Of a stretch of DNA of 64,000 nt, positions 48,025 to 59,300 are shown piece by piece; the stretch's first letter is position 1; every line of letters starts with the position of its first letter. The position numbers and the translations under genes were made by a program. A model generated the notes under the pieces. The model saw nothing but the letters and a program-made list of their open reading frames with translations, did no database searches and was not told the origin of the DNA. This DNA is from Galbula dea (Eukaryota; Chordata; Aves; Piciformes; Galbulidae), in assembly GCA_013399015.1 (NCBI GenBank), contig VWZX01008144.1:251400-315399 (forward strand), read 5' to 3'.

Positions 48025-50256
48025 ATGGAATGTGGGAAGAGGGAGTTTTATTGCCCAAGAAGAGGTGCACACTTTGAACATAAAAGGAAAACCCTGCACT
48101 GCCATCCCTGCAGCCAGGAGCAGCCCAGTGACTCCACTTTGCAGGATCTGACCCATGAATCACCTGGAAAGAGGCCATCTGGCAGGTCTCAACCTCAGAT
48201 CCTGCAGCCCATGTTAGCAGGGTTGCCCAGCAAACCCCAAGGACACAGGTCTGTGGAACAGGCCTGACCTCTGTTCTCCCTGGTTTGTCCACAATGGACT
48301 CATCCTTCAGGGAGTCCCAAATATTGGGAAGGGAGGGCACAGACAGCACTCACTGTCCTGTGGTGCAGAGCTTAGGCTCACCTCCATCATGGTGGTGGCT
48401 GCAGGGTGAGTGTGTGACAGGTCTTAGTGCAGGATACAGGGTGCAATACAAATTAAACAACACATTGCATCTGTTCCCCATAACAAAGAGCTTCCATAGG
48501 AAGAAGTAAAGTGCCCACCACAGTCAGAGAATCCACCAGGACATAAGTGCCCTGGATGGAAAGCTAAGCCAGCCCCAGAAAGGCCAGTTTAGCCAGGATT
48601 ATTGCAGCTGAGAAATGGCTTTGACCCTCCCCCCACCCCCCTTGTGCCCATCAACACTGGGAGGAGCAGACCTCAGGCCAGATCCTACCAGTACCTGCAT
48701 GTGAGTGATGTTGGATTTACTGTGTCATGGCTAAGGACAAGGTGCTGTGGACCAGGCTGGTCCCTGGCCATCAGCACAACTCCCCTCCAGCGCTTCTTCT
48801 CCAGCAGCATCCCTCCCCAGCCATGCTCCCAGCAGATTTTTTTTGCAGTGAGTTCAGCCCCACGACTGAGGCTTCTGTGCTTTGAGACCATTTTTGTATA
48901 CTTAACATCATATTTCAGTAAAACAGTTCCCAAACCCACAGGAAATTGTATTTACATCCAAGAGAGACCTTCCCAACCCCCAGCCTGCATCCCTCCCACC
49001 CTGTCCCTGTCACAGCTGCATCTCTGCAGCCAGCTCAGCCTCTCAGAGCAGCTCCACAAGTCTTTGGAGGTCACTGCTCAACACCAGGTAAGTTCGCCAG
49101 AAGAGATGTTCCTGTGAAGGAGAGGAGAGGTGTGGAGGAAAAGCCAACCTCCCAGTCACTGAGCTCACCAGCTGTGTAGTGCTCTTTGCCCAGAGCCCCT
49201 GTCTCCAGCCATAGGAGCATGTGATTGCAGCTGCAAATGTTGCTCAGGACCCCTCCTTTGCAGGTGACATGGCAGCCCTGGGCACAGGCAGAGGGCATGG
49301 TAATGGGGCAGCTCTTGGGTTTCTCTAAGGGCAGTGCAAGAACAAAGCAGAGTTTGGCAGCAGTCTCCCTGTCCCTCTGTCATGTGAGATAGGAGCAAAC
49401 TCCCTGATTCCACTCTGTTCTGGTATGGCCCTGGGAGAGGCCAGGATAGTTGTTCTGCTGAGGGAGAAACCTGAGCTTGTGACCCTAGAAAATGTGCCTG
49501 GGTTGCCTTGGGCTGCCTGTGCTGGATCTGGAGAGGAGCAATTGCTGGTGGGTTCAAGAGGTGCAAAGCCTCCTGCAGCACTGTGGGGCCTCTTGAGGCT
49601 CCGGATAGCAGACCCTGGCCAACTCTTCTCTAGCTGTTCCTTGCAGTTCCTTAAACTCTGTCCCCTGTCCTCCTGGACTTGGGAGAGGTGAACCGTGTAG
49701 GTCTGGTGCAGTTCAGGAGGCCCAGGCTGGAGTACACCGAAACTAGGAGGTGCTGGAAGCAGGGTTGTCTCTGCTGTGTGGCAGCTTGTGGGCCCTCCTC
49801 AGTTCAGAGATCCAACAAAGTCCCCAGCTGTCAGATCCAAAGGACCTGTGTGCCATGGCAAGCCCAGTCCCATCACTCCTGGTAATGCTGTTGTGTCTGA
49901 TACGCCTCCATCTGCAGATACAGTTGGAGCCATCCTGCTGTGTGAAGAGGTTACCATATATCCTTCATAGTTCTGTGGGGACCCCAGTCCCACAGGGGCA
50001 CAGTAGAGGATGGAGAGAGGCATGACATGTCCCTAGCCCCCCTCAGAAGGCTGCTCCTCCCTTCAGATGGGGAAAGGAGGCAGCAGGACCATCGAGGTAT
50101 CTGGAAAGACATGTTTCCACTGATGCTGAAATCAAAGAGAAGCTGAAGGGGCTCCAGGTCCTGGACTGGTACCCCTTTTCCTGCTCACCACCCTGCTGCC
50201 CCTTTGCCAGGGTAAGTGTTAAGGAATGCCCCAATGTGGGTCTGCAAAGCTGGTGA
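48025..50256 (-). other. EPHA8: Putative EPHA8 3' untranslated region
   Basis: Downstream of the EPHA8 stop, the first canonical AATAAA I find on the minus strand is at 48,052-48,047. Cleavage would fall near 48,025, giving a 3' UTR of about 2.2 kb, close in size to what I recall for the mammalian gene. Plus-strand frames in this stretch have no recognisable content. Confidence 0.45.
48047..48052 (-). terminator. EPHA8: Candidate EPHA8 polyadenylation signal (AATAAA)
   Basis: The minus strand reads GGGCAATAAAACTCCC here, followed some 30 bases later by TGTCTGTTATTGTCACTGTC, a T/G-rich downstream element. It is the nearest perfect hexamer after the stop codon. A weaker variant signal closer to the stop cannot be excluded. 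Confidence 0.45.
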
Positions 50257-50371
50257 TCAGAGATGCCTCTTGGGCCCATTTGTGTTCAGCAGCTGGGATC
50301 TCATGGCCTGGATACTGCTCAAGATCTTCTTCTGGTGACCCATTATGGTGATGCCCAGACTCCGAAGGTCC
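50257..50371 (-). CDS. EPHA8: EPHA8 last coding exon: end of SAM domain and stop
   Basis: 115 bases following GTTCTCCAG complete the glutamate and code for DLRSLGITIMGHQKKILSS and NGPKRHL, then TGA at 50,259-50,257. The GIT.MGHQKKIL motif is the final SAM helix; the RHL ending is as remembered for EPHA8. Confidence 0.96.
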
Positions 50372-53300
50372 CTGGAGAACAAAGACACGGTCAGACACCC
50401 CATGAGCTGGACCCAGAGAGACAGGCCCCAGAGAGACTCTGCTCCTTCCCATGTGCACACTCCATGGACCAGCTCAGGACTGCACTTGGCTTCTCTCTCT
50501 TGCCCATCAGCACAAGGCTGTTGCTACTGAGTGTCCATGGGCATCCTCCTAGGGACGGAGGCTGCCATTACCGTGGGCACATCCTCCTGACAGGGCTGCT
50601 GTGACAGCCTTGGGGGGAGCAGGAGGGGGATCACTCCTGGCAGACTAGTAGGTGACAAGATCGATGTTGTGAAATTGGATTCAGTTTTAGCAAGATGCCC
50701 TCAGATAACCCAGTCAGAAAGACAGATGGATGATGAGCTTTCCCTACTCAAAAGCTTCCCTGACGTGCATGAGAATCAAGGATCACTATCAGCTCAATCC
50801 CACAGCAAAGACCCCAAGTGCAACCCCCGATCAATGCATGACAGCCCTCTGTCTGCATCTCTCCATCTTCCCTTTCATTGGCTCCTTCTCCACCTGCTGC
50901 ACCTCGACCAAGGCATGCATTGTCACATCCTCCCCAAGCCAAAGGAACTTGTGTCTGGCAGCTTCACGCCTTCTGACAGGGAACTAGCCTCCTCAGAGGC
51001 AGGAGGGTTTGTTGCAAGCCCTGACACTAATGGGGATGGGACACCAAGGGGTGGGAAATGTAAGCCCAGGGTAAGAGCAGGTATAGTTGCTGTCTTTTCT
51101 GGTACCACTTGGAGCATCAGCCACCTCAGAGACCCCCTAGACAGGTGACAGAGCAAGCTCCTTACAGCAGGAGGAGGAGGATGTGTTGCGGGACACGTTC
51201 CCCTGTTCTCCTTACTTAGCCCAGACTTCACCACTTGTCTGTGGCATTCCACTCACATTGAGGCCTGGGGTGGGGCCTCCTGGCCTAGCTGCTCTGAGCA
51301 GGGAGCCAGTCCAGTGGTACTGGGGTCTGAGGAAGCTCTGAGGTGCCCCCCAGCTCAGTTTGTTTGCCAGTGATCCCAGAGAAGTTGCACAGTATGGTGC
51401 AGCCACAGCGATCCACACATGTCTTTTGCAGAGGAAACAAAGGTGAGAAGTGCAAGGAGACAACAACCTCCTATCTGATCCTGCTCTCATGAGGAAGTTG
51501 GATTGTATGACCTCCTGAAGCTCCTTACAATCCAACTTACATGTGAACCTGTGATGGCACTGGAGAGCCACCACAGAGCACCAAAGAGGACTTGGTACAC
51601 ATAGTACAACTTCTGCACCTTCTCTCAAAGACAAAAGTCAACACAGCCTTGGATATTGTCTCAGGTCTCAACACCATTTCCTTAGGGGCCTGTCTCTGGC
51701 ATCAGTGCCCAACAAGACCGAGCAAGCCAAGGCAGGATTATGACTGTGACTAGTGGCAACCCACTCTTTGATCTCTGGTACTCACTCAATATTCATACGC
51801 ATCACCATGCCCAGGGAGGAGTACCCTGCCATGGCAAAGTTGTCCCTGTAGTGCCCCAGTCGGATGGAGTCCAGCCAGTCCTCCACTGTCAGACAGCTGG
51901 TCAGGTTGAGGAGACCCCCGTCAGAGGGTGTTTGGGTGAACCTAGGAGCAGGACAGAAGGGGTTAGACCAGGAGGTGTTGGGCCTGGATGACTAGGCTGT
52001 AAGGTCCACTTCAAAGAGCCTATGATCCTGCAAGTGAGGGCAGGAGAGATCTGGTAAAGGCAAGCACATCACTGCATTGGTGCTACTACACATACTTGAT
52101 CAGACCTTGGTGCAGGGATGCCACAGTGAGAGCAAGGAACAAAGCGCAGGATGCTTCCCACTGCCCAACACAACCTGTACCCATGGGCCTATGCATGTCC
52201 ATGGTCACAGGAGAAGGCACTGCTGCTAGAGCTGGATGGAAATATCCCTCATTCGCTGCAGCCCACATGCTCTGGCCAGCTGTCACCCCCTGCTCATTGC
52301 GGTGGCTCAGGGAGTCCTTACCGGTTCACGGTGCCTGTGCACTTCAGGTTGTCAGGGTTGCGGATCAGCTTGTCCAGGATGCCGACAATCTGGGAGAAGC
52401 GTGGCCTCTCGCTGCGGTCCTTCTGCCAGCAATCCAGCATGAGCTGGTGCAGGGCTGTGGGGCAGCCCATGGGGGCAGGCAGGCGGTAGCCTTCCTCCAC
52501 TGAGTTAATGACCTGGAAGGAAGCCACACGCCAAAGTGGAGCTTTACCCCCAGCCGACTCCCAGAACCCCAGATGGTGGCATGCAGGGAAGATCCCTGGT
52601 GCATGAGCTGCTGGGGCCATCAGACAGGGAAGCAGGAGGGTGAACACAAGGTTCACGCTCAACGACAAGTGAGCTGTGTGCAGTCTCACTGGAGAGCTGG
52701 AAGCAGGTTGGATACCACACAGGCACAGGTAATCACTGCTGTGACAGTGGATTTATTAAGCAGTCCAACAGGCCTAAAATGTTGCAGCTTCCCTCCAGCA
52801 GAAAAGCCACAAGAGCTGCACTCACAACTCAGTTGTTCTACAGCCAGGGCTTGCCACCCCTCAGCAAGGGGTAGTGTAAGCCACTGTGTCTATGCCCTGT
52901 TGTCACCAAAGCCACTTTCTAAAATAATAAAAACAGTAGCAGAGAGGAGACTCAAAGGATGCCCAGAGCACGGAGAAGGCAGATAGGTTTATAGCTCCCA
53001 TAGGGAACGTAAAAAAAAAAAAAGTCATATGGTTCTGCGGAGTCAAAATATTAATTTTATTGCCTCCTGAAAGTTTTGCTCCCATGCTGTAGTCTGGAAT
53101 ATAACCTACATTTTTCTACAGTTTTTATGCTACTCTTGAAGTACTCCCAGTGGTCCAAGCCTGAAGCTCTCAGCAGTCTCATGCGGGCAGTGGAAGGACA
53201 GACCTCCAGCCCTGGGCATAGGAGGGACTGACAGGCTAATGCAGTGGGGCTGCAGTGATCCTAGGGAAGTCCTGGCACCTGTCAGGGGATGGGAAAGATG

Positions 53301-56300
53301 GCACAAGACGTGCTGAAGCTCTCCAGCCAGAGAAAATCTTGTACAGAGCAGCAGACAGGGATGGGGAGAGCCATGATGCACACAAGCAGGCATAGCCAGG
53401 AGGCCCATTGCTGCAAAGGGGAAGGCTGCAGGCTGCAGTGATGGGCAGCACACTGCTGTCCCCACTGAGGGGACAAGAACACTATGCACAGCCCTTCAGG
53501 GATGTGAGGGGAGGCAAGGGCTGCTCTTTGGGTCCCTTTTCCCCTGCCTCTCCTGCTAGGCTGGCTTGGGTGAGGGCAGGAGGAGAGGCAGACTTGCCAC
53601 CATGCTGCCTCACGTCCACTCACATCCCGGTTGGTCATGTTCCAGTATGGGCGCTCGCCGTAGGCCAGCACCTCCCACATGACGATGCCGTAGCTCCACA
53701 CGTCACTGGCCGAGGAGAACTTGCGGTATGCGATGGCCTCCGGAGCTGTCCAGCGAATGGGGATCTTTCCCCCCTGAAAAAGAGAGCAACACTGGAGGCT
53801 CAGAGCATGCAGGGCTCAGGCATCTCTACCTCTCTGCAGCGGGGACAAGCAGATTAGACAAGTGATGCACTGGGATGGCATCTTCTGGAAAGGGCTGGGG
53901 AGGTAATCTGCACAAGAAAAGCCTAGAGGTTTAATGGAAGAGTGACTTCAAGGAACTTCCAGTAGAGTAAGGAGAAAGCTGTGCCTTTTTACAAGGTCTT
54001 GTTCATGCACAATTCTAGCCTTCAGTGTTCATGAGAGAGAAATTGAAAGTGATGAAGAGGAGCCAAGGGCTACCACAGCACAAAAGCTGACCCTGGATGC
54101 AAGTACAGAACCTGACATAAGCAGACAAGGCAAGTGTTGGCATATGCTCCCTGTCCATTGCTGCTTTGGCAGGCCAGCTCTTGTTAAATTAAATGACCAT
54201 GATGACAAATACCAGCAATATATGAATACATTTAAGATAGAAATGTGGTTGCCAGCTGTCTGAAGAGGGCAGTTAAGGTGTAGGAAACATCAGGCGGGTT
54301 TTCCAGAGCAGCTGGGGTGGGTGTGATGTGCCCAGAAACACCTTTCAGGTATCCCTGTCTAGGAAGAGTTACCTCTACCCAACTGAGTCCTTACTGCTCT
54401 GGTACACTCCTTGATTGAAACTGAAGATGAATGATGTGTCTTTTGGGAGAGTCCCTTTAGGGAAATCTCCTGAGCAGGTCAAGGACGATAGAGGAGGAAC
54501 ACAGGATACTATCTTATCCCAAGTTTCTGAATGGGAAAGCATTCTCATTTCAGGATACCCTGACTGAGATCTTGCCAGAGATCTTGTGCTCCTGATCCTG
54601 CCACTGCATCTTTGTGGTTCAGCTTTATCCAGACTATGCTCTTCCTCCAGAGCCACCAGCTGTGATGAGATTCACTGTGCCAAGATGTCTTAAAGCCTCT
54701 TGTGACATTTTTGGGGGCTGTTCCATCCTCTGGTGACCTCTCTCCTTGCATTCATACTGGGGACATGAGACAAAGTCTAGAAACCAGTCAGTATTGGAAA
54801 GGGTCAGCTTGGTCAGCCAAGTCACCTTCCTGACCCAGTGTGGTCACTGACATAGCATCTCTGGAAACTTGTTCACTGGGGGGGACCTCAGTCTGGCTTG
54901 GTAGGAGGAAGGCCAGGGTATGTCTATCTGCCTATCTGCAGGTTATCTGTAGGCCACAAACAAGGAGATGGGCTGCTTTGACATCAGGAAGGACTAGCTG
55001 ATCTTGGGCCTCTCCTTATCTTTCCTCTAAAAGTCCCAAAGAGAGCAGCTGAATGCAAAGACACACAGAGGTCACATGCAGGCTCACTTCTTCACTTGAC
55101 TGAAACCAAGCAAAGAGCATGAAGACCATGTTCTCCAGGCTGAGCCACTGTGCACTCAACCCTCAGAGCTGCAGCTGCTATGGGCCATGCTCTGCATTCC
55201 CCTTAGCTACCCCAAAGTAACCCAAAGCTCTTTCTGCTTCTCTAGTCTTGGTCCTACGGAAAAATGATGCTCAGACTCCTCAGCTGCAGCTCCAAACTGG
55301 CCTCCATCAGGAACAGTCTATCCATCACATTTTCTTGGCCAGAGGTGTGCCAGGGGAGCACACTAATTCCTTTTATGGCCAGAGAAGAGCAAAAAGTGTA
55401 CATTCCCTTGATGTATTTCATTTTATTTCTGATGACCTCCAATAGAGGAGCACATCAAGCTCCAGAACTGTCAGGTTTGCCAGAAAAATCTTAAAATGTC
55501 TTCACAGACAAAAGTGCTTTACATTGTAACTAAATCAGGTAGCTAAGCCAATTCCCATCCTTTGCACTTCCCTGAATGAGGCAGAGTCACATGGAAAACC
55601 TAGCATGTGGCCATGCTACTGAAGTGTGTACCATAATACCTGACCAATGGCTCTGGGACAGCTGAAAGAGTGAATGGAGCTACACAGTCTAGGGAAGAAC
55701 TCCAACAGGGACAGGGAGTGCCCTGTGCAGTTAGCCCACAGGAGTTGTTGGCTGGGAAGGTTTGATCAGCTCCCTGCTCTCCCATCTTGCTTCTCTTTGT
55801 TCATTGCACACTTCAGTTCTGGGGTGTCCTTGTATGAAGGACTGTGCTTTAAGGCTCAGAAGCCATTTGGGTTCATGCTCTTGGTCAGCAGCGAGGTAAC
55901 TATCTCCATTCCTGCCCTGCCTATCTTGACTTGAGCACGTCTAACTTTTCTGTCTGTCAGTGGCCTGGGGCAATCACCATAAGCAAGGATAAGACTGCAC
56001 TGCTAGGAGCCACACACCGTGGTGGTGTATGCAGCATCGGGGTCATCCTCCAGGATGCGTGAGAGGCCAAAATCAGAGACTTTGCAGACCAGGTTGCTGT
56101 TCACCAGGATGTTGCGTGCAGCCAGGTCCCGGTGCACGTAGCCCAGGTCAGACAAGTACCTCATGCCTGCTCCAATGCCACGCAACATGCCCACCAGCTG
56201 GATGATGGTGAACTGCCCATCATGTTTCTGGAAAGGAAATAACTCAGAGTTCGTTTGTGGTTTTCACCAGCATCCTATTGACACTGCTCTTGTTAAACTA

Positions 56301-59300
56301 ACCCCCTAGTACCTCTCACCTTTGTCTTAGTACCTCCTCTAACCCCAGTGTCTCTCTCTTGTCCCCCCAGCTCACCTCCTGTCCTCCCAGTGCATCTGAC
56401 ACACTGCAGGTGTCTCTGCATTTGCAGTGCTGCTCTAGGGAACCAGCCACGGTACTCTGGAGCACTCCAGACTTTGCTGGAGAGGTGACAACCAATAGCA
56501 CACTGCTTTCACATAGGGGTTGCAGTGGCCATGAGGCTGAGGAGCAGGAACCAGCCTGTCCTCCAGTCACTCAGCCCAGGGTGACGTGCAGTGAATAAAA
56601 ATAGGGAAGAGCTCCTTACCCTGAGGAAGGTGTCTAGTGAGCCATTCTCCATGTATTCAGTAACAATCATTACCAATTTGCCTGTAGAAGACAAGGGAGG
56701 TCAAGTTAGCAGAGAAGTCACCTTCTCCCAGGAAACCAAGTGCCAGGACTGGGAGAGACACGAATCCAGGCCTGTGGATCTCCTGCAGCCTCACAGAGAG
56801 GTCTCGCTCCTGCAACATGCAGGATGTTCACACTGGTGGGTATGTGACAATAACCCCAGCACTTACCCCTCCCTCCAGGTACTATTGATGTGGCTAGGTC
56901 AGTTTTGTTATCCCAGTGAAATTTGCATCCTGTTAGCATAATGCTTTGCATTAGAATGTGCCTTTTTGAAGGAAGACTTCAAATTATGATTCAGTCCAGG
57001 CAGCCTTTAAAATAAATGTGCATGGGCAGGACATCTCCTAAACCACTAACCCTGACCTGCAGGACCATTGCCACATGGAAAGTTTGTCCTGTAAGAGAAG
57101 ACAAGGGGGTGGGACTGGGGGCACTTCAGATAAATGGGCATCTAACAAGCAAGCAACCAGGGCAGCCAATGGATGGAGTGCACCCAAAATGATTCCTGAT
57201 CCCCATCTCCAGGATGTCCACAGGGAGATGCACCAGAGCTCTACCCCACCATAGGGGCCCATCCCCCCCAGCCACATACTCCTGGTCACCACCCCCTCCA
57301 GATGGATGACGTTGGGGTGGTCAAACTGTGCCATGATGCTGGCTTCGCTCAGGAAGTCTCGTCTCTGCTTCTCCGTGTAGCCTGCTTTCAGTGCCTTGAT
57401 GGCCACAGGAATCTCCCTCTTCCCTGGCAGCTTCAGGCGGCCATAGCACACCTCTCCGGACTCCCCTGCAAGGCAAGGTGAGGGCATGGGGAGCTCCTCA
57501 GCTTCTTGCACTGACCCACCAGCACCAGGGATCACCCAGTCTGCCAACATGCTCACAGTGCACACCAGCCCCTCAGGACTCCTGGTGTCTTTGTGCATCA
57601 GTGCCTTTGAATACAGAAAGGTTTGCTCATCTCCAGCTTCCAGTGCCACCTCTGGGAACTGGGCAGAGCTCTCAGAAATCACCTCTCTCATGCCTTTTAC
57701 TGAAGGTGATGGGCCAAGAGGATTGATTAGAGTGGCACTTGCTTTACCACTTTTAATGAACAAAGCCAGGAGTCTCTTAGAGAAGCAGGGATGTCTCTCA
57801 ACCAAGCTTCCTAATGCTTCTCTGGGGTAAGACCTTGGGGTGCTGCTGGTGAAGTTCCAGCTCCAGCTCTGCCCCTTGCTTCCCTGCAAGCCCCTGCTTC
57901 TATGTAAAAATCCCTTTTGCTCTGAATATTTTCCATTTTGTTTGCAATTTCGTTTGCATTTTGTCACCCCAGATGCTCGCTCGGAGGTTTAAAGGCAGGG
58001 TGGCCGCTTTGGAGCACCCACGCAGGACAGGCTGAGCCATCTGCTGTGCCAGCCTGATCCATCAGTGCCATGCTGGCTGAACAGCAACCCTTTACCAGGC
58101 TGCCTCAGGAGAGTCTGTCATGCAGCAAAAAAACTCACTCTACCCATGATTTTGATCCCAAAAGGGTAAAGAGCAGGTGAAGCCCTGGCTGAGCATTGTG
58201 CTGGTGCCGTGCAGATTGCTGTGGTCCCAGCAGGCTGCGGGGACAGCATGACCTCAGACCGTGAATTTCCCTGAGCAGACATGATACAAAGAGGCAGCCT
58301 GGGGTGGGAACTCACCAGACCCAATGACCTTCTCAATCTTGATCCGGGAGGCCTCGATTTCACGCGTGAATTCATGCACAGCTTGGCAGGGGTCTTCGTA
58401 CGTGTGGGGGTCCACGTAGAACTTTGACTCAGGGAACTTCACTGCCAGGTTTCAAAGAGGAGAGAGGTGACAAGCTGCTTCAGACAGCCCTGCTGAGAAC
58501 TAGGGGCACCCAGCAGCTGGGCAGAGGATGGGCAGAGGCAGGACTTCTTGGGTTGACAGGCTTAGGAGCCACAGCAGATGGAGCCCCATGAAACCTAATG
58601 CATACTTCAGCATAGCAGTGTCCTCAGAGAAGTCCAGGATCTGGCTTCCTAGGTCTCCTCCATGTGATTGTCCCCCTCTATCATGCCTCCACCCCTACCC
58701 CTCACCTGTCATGAATTTTCCACTCTTTTGGCCTGCTGCTGTCTGGGATGAACCTGCCACAGTCCCAACTCATGCTATGAAACCCTTCAGTCCCATTACC
58801 AGAATGCCCCTGAGATCAGAGGCCCTGCTCAGCTCTCCTAGACATATCTCCAGAATAAGGCAGTGGTCAAAACACTCCCTCCTGGAAACCACAGCAGTGC
58901 CAAAGGGCAATGGTCCGAGTCACTGCCCAACCACAGGGCTGAGGTCTTTCAAACCCCAGGGAGAGAAGCAGGGAGGCTCCTACCTTGCCCATTCTGATAA
59001 TGCATCTTCTCCTCATCGGAGTCCTGGAAAGCCTTGCTGTACCCGCAGTGCCTGCCACAGAGACACAAGGGTCAGAAAAGGCACTCCTGTCCTTCACTCC
59101 TATAGATAGCCCGAAGACAGGGTGGAAGGCAGTGCATGACAGGGCTGTAGGCAGCCCAGGAGGAGCTGGAGCTAACACTTGGCCCTCCACTAATTGCATC
59201 CCTGCATCTTGTTGGACTGACATTTTGGCCTGGAGCAAGGTGCTTTCCAGGTGCTTTCCAAAGCTTGACAGTGCTAAAAGCTGCAGCCCTTTTGTCTCCT

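Noticed and set aside
53130..53701. Overlapping minus-strand frames extending the EPHA8 exon at 53,624-53,773
   Set aside because: They include intron beyond the GTGAGT donor; the next true exon is at 52,322-52,512.
57038..57967. 309-codon minus-strand open frame
   Set aside because: It reads a real EPHA8 kinase exon (57,280-57,465) plus flanking intron on both sides; splice sites and phase show only the middle part is coding.
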